Positions 24,407-34,429 of a DNA stretch of 61,925 bases are shown here, one piece after another. The stretch covers positions 1 through 61,925 of IMG/VR virus record IMGVR_UViG_3300028553_001902; one strand, given 5' to 3'. This DNA comes from a virus. The stretch's first letter is position 1; each line of letters opens with the position of its first letter. The position numbers and the translations under genes are program-made. The notes below the pieces were generated by a model. That model did not search any database. It was given only the letters and a program-made list of their open reading frames with translations, and was not told the DNA's origin.

Positions 24407-26155
24407 ATGAAGTATGAATTAATAAAACCAATGAACCCCAATCTAACCTTAGTCGAGCAGATTTTTTATAATAGAAATATAGACATATCAAATATTGAAA
24501 ACTTCATTTTTCCTTCTTCTGCTTGTATTAATGATCCGCAATCTATCAAAAATATAGAAATGGCAGCAATACTATTCCTAATGCACCTACATGAAGGTAG
24601 TAAGATATTTATACAGGTAGACTCTGATTGTGATGGATATACATCAAGTGCTGTGCTATTAAATTGGATTTATCGTTACTATGGAAAAAAAGTAGATAAT
24701 ATTGATTATAGAATTCACACAGGCAAGCAACATGGCTTACTAGAAGAAACTGTTCAATATTTAAAAGATAATGAATATAAACTAGTAATCATACCAGATG
24801 CTGGCTCAAATCAGGCAGAAATTCATGAGCTATTAAATAATCTTGATATTGATTGTATAATTCTAGACCATCATGAATCTGATATACAAGATGAAACAAC
24901 AGCGATAGTTGTAAATCCTACAATTGACGGAGTTTATCCGAATAAAAACTTGAGCGGTGCGGCCGTAGTATATAAATTTTGTAAAGTATTAGATGAAAAA
25001 TGTCAGACGGACATTGCAGATGGTCTCCTAGATTTAGTTGCACTAGGTTTAATTGCAGATATGATGGATACCACTGAGCTTGAAAATAGACGTTTAATTT
25101 TACAAGGGTTAAATAATATAAAGAATATATTTTTAAAAGCTCTGATCGAAAAACAATCATACTCAATGCGAAATGAAATCAGTATAACAACCATAGGATT
25201 TTATATTTCTCCTCTTATAAACGCTGTTGTTAGAGCTGGGTCAGCAGAAGAAAAGATGATTATATTTAAAGCGTTTCTAGATAGCGATGCTCATGAAAGA
25301 ATTCAGTCAACTAAGCGTGGCTCAAAAGAAGGCGATACAGAAAGTATGTTTGAGGCAGCTTGTAGGATGGTAAGTAATATAAAAAGTCGTCAAAATAGAA
25401 TGCGTGACGATTCTATAAAGAGTATAGAAGAAATTATACAGGAGAGTAACTTGGTACAAAATAAAATTATTGCAATTGTTGATAATGGGAATATTGATAA
25501 AAACTTATCAGGACTAATTGCAAATAAAATAATGGCAAAGTATAAGCGCCCAGTTATGATCTTAAAAGAAACAGAGAATGAGTTGCTGCAAGGTTCTGCT
25601 AGGGGTTATGAAAAATCTGAGTTGAAAGATTTTAAAAATTTTATTATAGAAAGTTCCATAGCAGAGTATGCAGAAGGCCATGCTAATGCTTTTGGTGTTG
25701 GATTCAAAAAAGAAAAACTGGAAGATTTTATTCAATATGCAAATACTAAACTTCTAAATATAAATTTTGATAATCAATATTTAGTAGATGGTATTCTAGA
25801 TGTCTCACAATTGAACTTCTCATTCTTTCAAGAGATACATTCTTTAAAGAGTTTGTGGGGAAAGGGGTTTGAAGAGCCACTCTTTTGCGTAAAAAACATA
25901 AAGATAAAGATTGATGATATTGTCTTACTTTCTGCGGATAAAAATCCAACGTTAAAAATAACATCAAACGATATTTCTTTTATGAAATTTAATATGTCAT
26001 TAGAAGAATACGCTACACTAAAGCCACCACAGCATGGATTTATCACATTAGATGTAGTTGGTAGATTTCAGATGAATGAGTGGAGTGGGGGCCTGTATCC
26101 ACAAGTCCTTATTGAAGATTATGCAAAAGCAAAAGAAATTCAACATTATTTTTAG
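24407..26155 (+). CDS. RecJ-like DHH-family single-strand exonuclease
   Basis: A 582-residue protein from ATG 24407, with GGAGG upstream (upstream in-frame codons lie inside the primase gene). The DHH phosphoesterase motifs are clear: VDSDCDGYTSS (Asp72, Asp74, Asp76), the Asp131 of IPDAGS, LDHHE at 153-157, and a DHHA1-like GSARGYEKS and EGHANAFGVGF region near residues 400-430. RecJ degrades ssDNA 5' to 3' in recombination and repair. Placement between primase and polymerase genes suggests a role in phage replication or recombination. Confidence 0.88.
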   Translation: MKYELIKPMNPNLTLVEQIFYNRNIDISNIENFIFPSSACINDPQSIKNIEMAAILFLMHLHEGSKIFIQVDSDCDGYTSSAVLLNWIYRYYGKKVDNIDYRIHTGKQHGLLEETVQYLKDNEYKLVIIPDAGSNQAEIHELLNNLDIDCIILDHHESDIQDETTAIVVNPTIDGVYPNKNLSGAAVVYKFCKVLDEKCQTDIADGLLDLVALGLIADMMDTTELENRRLILQGLNNIKNIFLKALIEKQSYSMRNEISITTIGFYISPLINAVVRAGSAEEKMIIFKAFLDSDAHERIQSTKRGSKEGDTESMFEAACRMVSNIKSRQNRMRDDSIKSIEEIIQESNLVQNKIIAIVDNGNIDKNLSGLIANKIMAKYKRPVMILKETENELLQGSARGYEKSELKDFKNFIIESSIAEYAEGHANAFGVGFKKEKLEDFIQYANTKLLNINFDNQYLVDGILDVSQLNFSFFQEIHSLKSLWGKGFEEPLFCVKNIKIKIDDIVLLSADKNPTLKITSNDISFMKFNMSLEEYATLKPPQHGFITLDVVGRFQMNEWSGGLYPQVLIEDYAKAKEIQHYF

Positions 26156-26166
26156 GGGGAGAAAAG

Positions 26167-27588
26167 ATGGTAGAGATTTCAGGACCTGAGCTGGCGATAA
26201 GTTATCCACCACAGAGCGCCTACTTTATTGGCGAAGAAAACGAACGTTCGGATGTTCTTGAACTTTCTCAAGATGCTATTAGAGTTGTTAGTGTTGGTAG
26301 TACAGGAGATAATGGAAGTGTAGATGCATTTGGTAGAGCGAGAGTGAGCGAACCACTTACTCTTGGAGACTATAAGCATTTATATGCAATTGACCCAAAC
26401 TTTTTAGATTCTGTAAGTGCTAGTGGCACAGTCTCTTTTGCCTTAAATCAAGCAGCTGCAACATTGGCAACGGGCACTAGTAGTGGTTCATATGTAATAC
26501 ATCAAACAAAATTATACCATCACTATCAACCTGGCAAGTCACAATTAATTTTAAGTTCATTTAATTTTGGATATGCAGAAGCGAATGTTACAAAAAGAAC
26601 TGGATACTTTGATGATAGAGATGGAATCTATTTTGAACAGGTAGGACTTCCAACATCAAACGGTACAGATGCTGGTACATTAAATTGGGTTATACGATCG
26701 TATGTTACTGGAACAGCATCAGAGGTTGGTACGCGAATACCACAAAGTCAATGGAATATTGATCGTTGCGATGGGACTGGCAAGAGTGAATTTAATCTCA
26801 ATATATCTAAAGCGCAGCTAATATTTATAGATTTTCAATGGCTCGGAGTTGGTAGAGTTAGATGTGGATTCGTGCATAATGGTGAATATATAGTTGCGCA
26901 TGAATACTATCACTCAAACTTCGATAATACTGTGTATATCGCTAATCCAAACCTGCCAGTTCGATGCGAAATTGTAAATACTGCAGCTATATCAGCAAGT
27001 GCAAGCTTCTCTCAAATATGTTCTTCTGTTATGGCAGAAGGTGGATATATACAAAGCGGAATTGATTGGTCTATTGATAGTGGGTCACTAAGACAAACAT
27101 CGACAACTGGTGCCTCTAGATTTCCAGTGCTTGCATTTAGACTAAAAGATACCTATCAAGGCTATCCAAATAGAGCAACTGTAAAATTAAATAATATTAC
27201 TGCACACATACAAGACAATTCAAGTTATGTTGAAATTATAAAAATTCCAGATGCAAGTTATTTAGTCAATGCTGGCGGAACTTCCTCATTAACTTGGGTT
27301 TCAGTAAATACAAATAGTGTTGTTGAATATTCCATTGATGCTGCTGCGTTTACTGGCTCTACTACTGTAATAAATGTATTATCTTCTGTAGTCATTCCAG
27401 CTGGTGGTTCTGCAAATAGTCAAGGAGTTGCTGGAATACCCTCTGCAACTGATTCAAAAAAGAACTTTATTGTTCAAAATTATGACTCTACAAATTCTGA
27501 AGTATATATTATATCTGTAAAAACAACAGAAACAGGAAACGTGCGCGCAAAAGCTGCGGTTACAGCTCAGTGGAGGGAAATATATTAA
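26167..27588 (+). CDS. Virion-like structural protein inside the replication block
   Basis: A 473-residue protein rich in Ser, Thr and beta-strand patterns. The SVDAFGRARVSEPLTLGDYKH segment near residue 57, then HHYQPGKSQLILSSFNFG and GYFDDRDGIYFEQVG, belongs to a widespread family of phage structural or tail-associated proteins of unresolved function. The C-terminal 120 residues look like an Ig-like domain. GGGGAG precedes the ATG. It is the only recognisably virion-type gene on the plus strand, between the RecJ-like and SAM decarboxylase genes, and overlaps the latter by one base. Confidence 0.65.
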   Translation: MVEISGPELAISYPPQSAYFIGEENERSDVLELSQDAIRVVSVGSTGDNGSVDAFGRARVSEPLTLGDYKHLYAIDPNFLDSVSASGTVSFALNQAAATLATGTSSGSYVIHQTKLYHHYQPGKSQLILSSFNFGYAEANVTKRTGYFDDRDGIYFEQVGLPTSNGTDAGTLNWVIRSYVTGTASEVGTRIPQSQWNIDRCDGTGKSEFNLNISKAQLIFIDFQWLGVGRVRCGFVHNGEYIVAHEYYHSNFDNTVYIANPNLPVRCEIVNTAAISASASFSQICSSVMAEGGYIQSGIDWSIDSGSLRQTSTTGASRFPVLAFRLKDTYQGYPNRATVKLNNITAHIQDNSSYVEIIKIPDASYLVNAGGTSSLTWVSVNTNSVVEYSIDAAAFTGSTTVINVLSSVVIPAGGSANSQGVAGIPSATDSKKNFIVQNYDSTNSEVYIISVKTTETGNVRAKAAVTAQWREIY

Positions 27589-27953
27589 TGCAACAAAATT
27601 CATTTGGCACTTATGGCAAGCATTGCGTAGTTGATTTCTGGGGTTGCGACTCTGATCGCATAGATAATCTACCTTTCATGAAATCACTATGCTTGCTTGC
27701 CGCAAATGCAACTGGGGCCACAGTTGTTGACGTAATACATAAAGATTTTGAGCCTCAGGGGCTAACTGTACTAGTGCTACTTGAAGAATCTCATCTTTCT
27801 ATACACACTTATCCAGAATTTGGGTTTGTTGCATTTGATTGCTATACATGCTCTAATCTATGCTTTCCTGAAGAAGCTGTAGAAATATTCAAAAATATTT
27901 TAAAGCCTACTAAATCAGTAGAGAAGTTTATAGAGCGGGGCCTCTTACAGTAG
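27588..27953 (+). CDS. speH: S-adenosylmethionine decarboxylase proenzyme
   Basis: A 121-residue pyruvoyl enzyme of the short bacterial SpeH type, which makes decarboxylated SAM for spermidine synthesis. The cleavage site is Glu67-Ser68 in LLEESHLSIHTYPE, where Ser68 becomes the pyruvoyl group. The His of HLSIH and Cys88 of DCYTCSN match the processing and catalytic residues. ATG 27588 has GGAGGG upstream and overlaps the previous stop as TAATG. No spermidine synthase is in the window, so the host would complete the pathway. Polyamines could help DNA condensation. Confidence 0.92.
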   Translation: MQQNSFGTYGKHCVVDFWGCDSDRIDNLPFMKSLCLLAANATGATVVDVIHKDFEPQGLTVLVLLEESHLSIHTYPEFGFVAFDCYTCSNLCFPEEAVEIFKNILKPTKSVEKFIERGLLQ

Positions 27954-27958
27954 TTATA

Positions 27959-27987
27959 TTGACAGAACTACTATTATATAGTATAAT
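27959..27987 (+). promoter_or_regulatory. Consensus sigma-A promoter for the polymerase gene
   Basis: TTGACA at 27959-27964, 17-base spacer, TATAAT at 27982-27987, 34 bases upstream of the DNA polymerase start. Confidence 0.92.
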
Positions 27988-28021
27988 TATTATATATAAT
28001 AAACTAGGAGGATATGAGTGA

Positions 28022-31000
28022 ATGTCTTACGTCTCTGTGCATAATCATACCCACTTCTCAAATCTTCGCTTACTAGATTGCATCATAAAGCCGAGCGATT
28101 TAATAGATAGAGCACATGAATTGGGACTTTCTGGTCTAGCAATAACAGACCATGAGTCCCTAAGCGCTCATGTAGAAGCTATTCAATACTATAAAAAGAA
28201 ATATAAAGATTCTGAAATGAAACTAATACTTGGAAATGAGATCTATCTTACTGATGATAGAAGTATGGGTGGAAAATATCCTCACTTTCTACTCATGGCT
28301 AAAAATGCTGAGGGCCATCGCGCACTGAGGGAGTTTAGTAGCATAGCTTGGTCTCATTCTTATTATGATAGAGGGCTTGAGCGCGTCCCTGTAACAAAGC
28401 AAGAGTTGTTAGATATAACAAATAAGTACAAAGGAACACTGATTGCCACAACTGCTTGTATTGGTGGCGAACTCTCACAGTATATCTTAAAATTACATGC
28501 AGCAGAAGGAGCGGGAGATGAGCAGCAAACCACTTTCTATAAGCAGCAGATATATTTATTTATTGATTTTTTACAGCAGTGTTTTGGGCAAGACTTATTA
28601 TTAGAAATAGCCCCAAATGATTCGGAAGAACAGAGAATAGTTAATTGTAGAATGAAATCTATTGCCAGTTTTTTCCAAATTCCTCTAATTTTTGCAACGG
28701 ATTCACACTACCTCAATAAAGAAGATAGATACATCCATAAGGCTTTCTTAAATTCGAAGCACGGTGAGCGAGAAGTTGATGACTTTTATTCTACAGCGTA
28801 CATGATGTCAGAAGAAGAAGTGTGGGAATATTTAAAACATGACTTTTCTAAAGAAGAATTTAATGCCATGATTGAAAATTCTAAAACTATATTGCACAAA
28901 GTCGAATTTTACGACTTATTCAATCCTCAAATTATTCCAACGATCAAATTACCACAAATAAACTTAGATATTACATTCCAAAAAGATAAATATATATATC
29001 TAGATAAGATGCTAGATGATGATAATATACAAAATAATGTATGGATTAAAACTTGTTTAAATAAATTAGCAGAAAAACAACTATTTAACGATACTTATTT
29101 AAATAGATTGAATGATGAAGCTAGAGAGTTGTATGAAATATCTGAGAACCTTAGCATCACAATGACTTCATATTACAATACGATGGCCAAAATTATTGAT
29201 ATCGTATGGAACGAAGGCGACAGTCTAGTAGGTGTTGCGCGAGGAAGTGCCACTGGCTTCTTAAGTTGCTATCTGCTAGGCATCACTCAGCTTGATCCTA
29301 TTAAATGGAACTTGCCGCACTGGCGCCATCTCACAAGTACGCGCCCAGAATTCCCAGATATTGACTTTGATACTCAGGCGCTACGTCGAGATAGAATATT
29401 ACAAGCTATCAAGGCTTATTTTGGCGATAAGAACGTGCTAAATATCTGTACATTTGGTACAGAAGGCCCCAAATCAGCCATCCTAACTGCGTGTAGAGGG
29501 CTAGGCATAGACAACGATATTGGTTTATATCTAACAGGCATGATACCTCAAGAGCGTGGCTTTACATGGCCACTGAGCGATTGTTTATATGGTAATGCTG
29601 AAAAGGATAGACGCCCAATAGAACCGCTTAAAATTGAAATTGCGAAGCATGAAGGCCTAGAAGAAATGATATTGAAGATCGAGGGACTTGTGAATAAGCG
29701 TTCTATTCATGCGGCTGGTGTGTATATCTTTAATAATGGTTTTGTAGAGCGTAATGCTCTAATGAAGGCACCCAATGGACAACCTACTACTCAATGGGAT
29801 ATGGATGATAGCGATTACATGGGCTGTTTAAAGTATGATTTGCTTACTATAGAAGCCTTGGATAAACTGAGGGTTGCATTAGACTTGCTAATAGATGACG
29901 GCTTAATCGAGGCTCAGAGCTCTCTAAAAGAGACATACGATAAGTATCTGCACCCAGATGTTTTAGACTATTCGAATCAGATGTGGCAGGCTGCCTCAGA
30001 TGGAGAAGTCATAAGTCTATTTCAGTTTGATACTTTAGTGGGCGGCCAAGCGATCAAAAAAGTTCAGCCACAATCACTTGAGGACGCAGCATCAGCAAAT
30101 AGCTTAATGAGATTGATGCCACTCGAAGATGGCACAGTATTGGTTGATAAATATGTGCAGTTTAAAAATAATATTGAACTTTGGTATCGAGAATTAGATA
30201 GAAATAATATTCGCCCAGACGAAGTTAAACTGCTTGAACCTCACTATCTACCTGTATATGGTGTGCCCAATACTCAAGAAGATATGATGGAATTACTCAT
30301 GAATCCAGAGCTAATTGGATTCTCACTTGAAGAAGCGAACTATGCAAGAAAAATTGTTGGCAAGAAGAAGATGGAAGAAATTCCTAAGTTAAAGAAAATG
30401 ATTTTTGACAAAAGCCCTGTATCACATAGTCTAATAAACTATATTTATATAACTGCAATTCAACCTCAACTTGGGTAGAATGATGCTCAAGTAAAATTTG
30501 TTGAACCTTATCCAAGGGTGTATGAGAAATCATGCTAACGGTGAAACCTAAGTGTGTGAACATATGGCAATACCGTGCCAAGCTCATTTTGAGAAGGTGT
30601 AGAGACTAAACTGGAGAAATCCTAAGAGAAATAGAGATGGATACTATTTCGTAGCGGCAAATATGAATACCTGTGGTCTAAATTTAACCTTTCATATAGT
30701 CCACTTTTTATTAAAAATAAGGAGGAGTTTATATGATTTGGAGAAAATTTAGAAACACAAGATATGAAATTAGTGAGTACGGGGATGTAAAAAATATTCT
30801 TACAGGAAGAATCTTAAAATCTTCTTTTGTACCAAAGGGCTATTTACATATAAGCCTTAGAATTGATTCTAGTAGAAAAACTTTTTTAATACATAGACTT
30901 GTTGCAGAAGTTTTTTTATCAGAATTTTCCGATCAGTATACAGTGGATCATATTGATGAGAATAAAATTAATAATCATTTTTCAAATTTAAGAATGATGA

Positions 31001-32596
31001 AAAATGAAGAAAATATTTCTATTTCTTGGAGAAGTGGTTCTAGGATTGGAACGTGTACAAAAAAAGTTTTAATGATTAATAAAGCCACTGGATTAGTAGA
31101 AAAAGAATTTGATTCTATTTCCGAGGCTAGTAGACAACTTTCTGTAGATAGAAAAGGCTTAATAAAAAAATTAAATAATAAAACATTAAATAGCAAGAAC
31201 CCTGTATACAAATTTTATATTTTCAAACATTCATAAAGATATAGTCCGATCCTTATAGAAATATAAGATAATTGATTCATTCTCAAGAAATCATACCACT
31301 CCATATACAGCTATCGCTCTTCAAGAGCTTAATATATATAATAAATATCCAACATTATATTGGAATACAGCATGTTTGTATGTTGATGCTGGCGCAGGCG
31401 AGGATAAAACAACAGATTATGCTAAAATTGCAACTGCAATAGGTCAGATAAAGTCAAGTGGAATTAATGTGGCTCTACCTGATATCAATCGCTCAAGATT
31501 TAACTTTAGTCCTGATGTTGAAAACGATAGAATATTGTGCGGCCTGAAGGGTTTAGTTAATGTCGGAGATGATATTGTACATGAAATTATTAAGAATAGA
31601 CCCTATACTTCTTTATATGATTTTATGGAGAGAACTTCTGCATCAAAGTCTGTAATGATATCGCTAATAAAATCTGGGGCTTTTGACTTCGTAGAAAAAA
31701 TTCCAAGAGAAAAGATAATGGAAAATTATATATACTCTACTTTACCGCAAAGAAGTCGTATATCTCTGCAAATAATACCTGCAATTATAAATTCAGATAT
31801 TGATAAGACCGAAATAAATGACCTCCTAGCCTTGTTTGAGTTTAATAGATATATGAGAACTCTAAGGAAAAATAATCATTATATACTAGATCAGAGGGCC
31901 TTAGAATACTATTTAGATAGGTTTGATCCTAAATTAATTGAAGATAATGAAGGAATCAAGTGTGCGGTGTGGGATAGAGTGTACGATAAACATATAGAAC
32001 CCCTACGTAAATGGACCTCTGAAAATCAGGAAGAGATTAAAAAAGCTTTGAGTAAAGAAGCATTTGAAGAAGAATGGGCTAAATACGCGTCTGGCACTAT
32101 AGCATCATGGGAAATGGACTCTGTGAGCTTTTACCATTCGTACCATGAGCTTGAAAAAGTTAATACTTCTGAATATGGAATAGTCGATTTTTATAATCTT
32201 CCTGAATATCCAAAAGTAGAAAAGTTTATAGAATTTGGACCTAAGAAAAAAGTCCCCATATTTCAAACTTCAATAATTGCAGGAACTATCTTAGGAAAAG
32301 ATAAGATAAAATCTACAATTTCTATACAAACGATTGATGGGGTTGTGTATGTTAAGTTTAGACCAGAGCAGTTTGCAGAGTATGATAGGCAAATATCCGA
32401 GCGTCAAGAGGATGGAAGCAAGCGAGTTCTCGATCGCTCGTGGTTTAATCGAGGTAAAAAGATATTACTTACTGGATTTCGTCGCGGCTCCGAATTTGTT
32501 CCTAAAAAATACTCGCATACTTCAACTGAGATGTTATATTTAATTGATGAAATTGACACTCAAGGAAACTTAGTTTTAAAGAGGGATAGACTATGA
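28022..32596 (+). CDS. dnaE: DNA polymerase III alpha subunit (DnaE-like), split by a group I intron
   Basis: Spliced product of about 1258 residues: exon 1 is 28022-30476 and exon 2 is 31275-32596. The N-terminal PHP domain starts VHNHTHFSNLRLLD with TDHESLS. The catalytic palm has PDIDFD with Asp446 and Asp448. The late LGYSFSRNHTTPYTA motif is restored only by joining the exons across the intron. It is the replicative C-family polymerase. AGGAGG lies at 28006-28011; ATG 28022 is the in-frame start. No clamp or clamp loader is in the window, so the host's may be used. The gene overlaps the guanylate kinase-like gene by four bases. Confidence 0.93.
30477..31274 (+). ncRNA. Group I intron carrying an HNH endonuclease gene
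   Basis: A 798-base intron. P1 is exact: ACTTGGGT at the exon end pairs with GCTCAAGT at about 30485-30492, with U-G at the splice site after T 30476. The terminal G is 31274. GAGACTA near 30601 can form P7 with TAGTC in either of two similar strings, catatagtccac before the ORF (near 30695) or gatatagtccg after it (near 31240), so the ORF may have inserted beside or duplicated the P7 strand. Joining gives codon TAT and the frame LGYSFSRNH. Confidence 0.9.
30733..31236 (+). CDS. Intron-encoded HNH homing endonuclease
   Basis: A 167-residue free-standing reading frame inside the polymerase intron. Residues 1-45 are a NUMOD4 motif (IWRKFRNTRYEISEYGDV). The HNH core contains IHRLVAEVFL then TVDHIDENKINNHFSNL. 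The C-terminus has a NUMOD1-like DNA-binding repeat (FDSISEASRQLSVDRKGLI). Such enzymes cut intronless polymerase alleles and spread the intron. AGGAGG lies upstream of ATG 30733. Related organisation is known from SPO1-type phage polymerase introns. Confidence 0.92.
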   Translation: MIWRKFRNTRYEISEYGDVKNILTGRILKSSFVPKGYLHISLRIDSSRKTFLIHRLVAEVFLSEFSDQYTVDHIDENKINNHFSNLRMMKNEENISISWRSGSRIGTCTKKVLMINKATGLVEKEFDSISEASRQLSVDRKGLIKKLNNKTLNSKNPVYKFYIFKHS

Positions 32597-33147
32597 AAAC
32601 ATTAATTGCACTTTTTGGAAAATCTGGCAGTGGGAAAGACTCCATTGCCAGAAAATTATGTGAAAAATATGACTATCATAAAGTAAAGAGAATCACAACT
32701 CGCCCCATGCGCGAAGGTGAGGCCCAAGGTGAGCCATACTATTTTGTAGATGAATTAGAATTACATTATGATTTAACTGAAAATCTTGAAAAATATCTAG
32801 AAGTTGGATATTTTAATAATTGGGTGTATGCAACACATGCAGATGCTTTAGAAAAAGAAATAAATATAGGTACATATGATGTGGATGCTGTAGACATTCT
32901 GCTACAAGAAAAGCAAATAAATGTTATTCCTTTTTTTATATATGTAGATGATAAAGAAAGAATGATAAGGTTATTAAATAGACAAGAAAATCCAGATATA
33001 GATGAGATTTGTAGAAGACATGTAGCAGATAAAGAGGCGTATTCTAAAATAGACTTTTCTTTTTACCTCATTCAAAACAAAGATTTAGAGGTAGCAGTAG
33101 AAGGAATTAAGAATATTGTAAATTATGAACTTGACAGCATTATTTAA
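32593..33147 (+). CDS. Guanylate kinase-like P-loop kinase
   Basis: A 184-residue protein. The P-loop FGKSGSGKDS is at residues 8-17, then ITTRPMREGEAQGEPYYFV matches the GMP-binding region of guanylate kinases. The C-terminal part has an RLLNRQENPDIDEICRR-like lid. It would phosphorylate dGMP or GMP, supporting the ribonucleotide reductase and DNA synthesis. ATG 32593 overlaps the polymerase stop as ATGA. Confidence 0.83.
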   Translation: MKTLIALFGKSGSGKDSIARKLCEKYDYHKVKRITTRPMREGEAQGEPYYFVDELELHYDLTENLEKYLEVGYFNNWVYATHADALEKEINIGTYDVDAVDILLQEKQINVIPFFIYVDDKERMIRLLNRQENPDIDEICRRHVADKEAYSKIDFSFYLIQNKDLEVAVEGIKNIVNYELDSII

Positions 33148-33159
33148 ACATGATATAAT
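33131..33159 (+). promoter_or_regulatory. Consensus sigma-A promoter
   Basis: TTGACA at 33131-33136, 17-base spacer, TATAAT at 33154-33159. It begins within the end of the kinase gene and serves the small-gene/dUTPase/resolvase operon from 33187. Confidence 0.9.
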
Positions 33160-33186
33160 ATAAATATAAATTAAGGGAGAGAAAAA

Positions 33187-33537
33187 ATGAGATTAGAAGA
33201 TCTAGGAAAAAAATTGCTTACAAATATTCCACCATTATCAGAAGATATAATTAAAGAAAATCTAGAAGAATACTTTAAACGTAATTTAAACACGAAATAT
33301 CATCTTCTCCTTGGGAAAGAAATTTCATATTACACAGTTTTTAATACTCAAACTATTAACTTTGCTGATAATGTATATGATTATCTAAATTCAAGTTTCT
33401 ACGAGGTTGACGGCACTATAGTTCCAATGAGTCAAATTAATTATATGGAACAAAGAGATGATGGATGTATGGAAATTTTTATAAATAAAATCTATTTTCA
33501 TTTGGCCCCCTTCGACTGGGGAGTTGAAATTGTATGA
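33187..33537 (+). CDS. Hypothetical protein, first gene after a promoter
   Basis: A 116-residue soluble acidic protein with GGGAGAG upstream of ATG 33187. Helical in the first 35 residues, then beta-rich with many Tyr and Phe and a C-terminal FHLAPFDWGVEIV. No motif recognised. It overlaps the next gene by four bases and is expressed with dUTPase and the resolvase. Confidence 0.6.
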   Translation: MRLEDLGKKLLTNIPPLSEDIIKENLEEYFKRNLNTKYHLLLGKEISYYTVFNTQTINFADNVYDYLNSSFYEVDGTIVPMSQINYMEQRDDGCMEIFINKIYFHLAPFDWGVEIV

Positions 33538-33770
33538 ATTTTGTGCTTAATTGCTTTAATTTTACTCTAAAAGGAACTTGTTATTTTAGTGATGGTAAAA
33601 AAATTGAGATTCAACCAATAAATGCAGAGGAAGTTATAAAAGTAATACGAGCAACTGAGGTAGATTCTATTACATTGATGGGCCCACGTGCTTTTACAGA
33701 AAGAATTGCAAAAGAAATAAAAGAAGAAATAGATATTGATATATATATCATGGGGGCGACTTATGAGTAA
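33534..33770 (+). CDS. Hypothetical small protein
   Basis: A 78-residue protein overlapping the preceding stop (ATGA). Alternating strands and a helix with TERIAKEIKEEIDIDIYI near the end suggest a small alpha-beta fold. No known motif. It overlaps the next gene by eight bases. Confidence 0.5.
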   Translation: MNFVLNCFNFTLKGTCYFSDGKKIEIQPINAEEVIKVIRATEVDSITLMGPRAFTERIAKEIKEEIDIDIYIMGATYE

Positions 33771-33984
33771 TTGTTTAAAGATTACAGAGGAATATTTAAC
33801 ATTTGATGAGGCTGAAGCTGAGGATTTAATTGAGCAAGCTAAGTCTCAAGCGGGCGTAGCTTATGAGCTGGTTGGGCATTCCACAAGTAAGAAAAGCAAA
33901 AAAAATGTAGAGTATTTTCTAGTTAGAATTATTAAAGAATATGCCAAAGAGAAGGACTTGATTCTTAATAATGAGGGAGTTTAA
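33763..33984 (+). CDS. Hypothetical small helical protein
   Basis: A 73-residue protein; ATG 33763 is preferred over 33736 because GGGGGCG lies just upstream. It is charged and helix-rich with a central KKSKKNVEYFLVRIIKEY stretch. It overlaps the dUTPase start by 14 bases. No function recognised. Confidence 0.5.
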   Translation: MSNCLKITEEYLTFDEAEAEDLIEQAKSQAGVAYELVGHSTSKKSKKNVEYFLVRIIKEYAKEKDLILNNEGV

Positions 33985-34429
33985 TTATGTTGACGACATT
34001 TTTGCTAAAAGTGGCAGTAAAGAGCAGCGAATACCTTTGCCTTATCGAGGAACCTCTCAAGCAGCTGGCTACGATTTCTTTAGTCCTATTAATGCAACTA
34101 TCTTCCCAGGCCATACGCTTTTAGTTTGGACTGATGTAAAAGTTTCAATGTCGTCTGATGAGTGTTTAAAAATATATCCAAGATCAAGTATGGCTATAAA
34201 AAGAAATTTAATACTAAAGAATTCTGTTGGTATTATAGATGCTGATTATTTTGAAAATCCAGATAATGACGGAAATATTGGTATTCCATTATGGAATGTT
34301 GGCGATGAGCCACAAAATATTAAAAAAGGTGAAAAGATAGCTCAGGGTATTTTTGAGAAGTATTATAGAATTAACGAGGCGAATGAAACAGCGCTAAGAC
34401 AAAGTGGATTTGGAAGTACAGGACTGTGA
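33971..34429 (+). CDS. dut: dUTP diphosphatase (trimeric dUTPase)
   Basis: A 152-residue enzyme that hydrolyses dUTP to dUMP, keeping uracil out of phage DNA. All five family motifs are visible: SQAAGYDFFS, PRSSMAIK, GIIDADYFENPDNDGNIGI, KGEKIAQGIF and the glycine-rich RQSGFGSTGL tail that closes over the substrate. It overlaps the resolvase gene by four bases. Confidence 0.95.
   Translation: MREFNYVDDIFAKSGSKEQRIPLPYRGTSQAAGYDFFSPINATIFPGHTLLVWTDVKVSMSSDECLKIYPRSSMAIKRNLILKNSVGIIDADYFENPDNDGNIGIPLWNVGDEPQNIKKGEKIAQGIFEKYYRINEANETALRQSGFGSTGL

Noticed and set aside
28022-32596. Intein or two-subunit split in the DNA polymerase
   Set aside because: There are no intein block motifs or splicing residues at the break. 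Group I P1 pairing and the frame-restoring junction explain it better.
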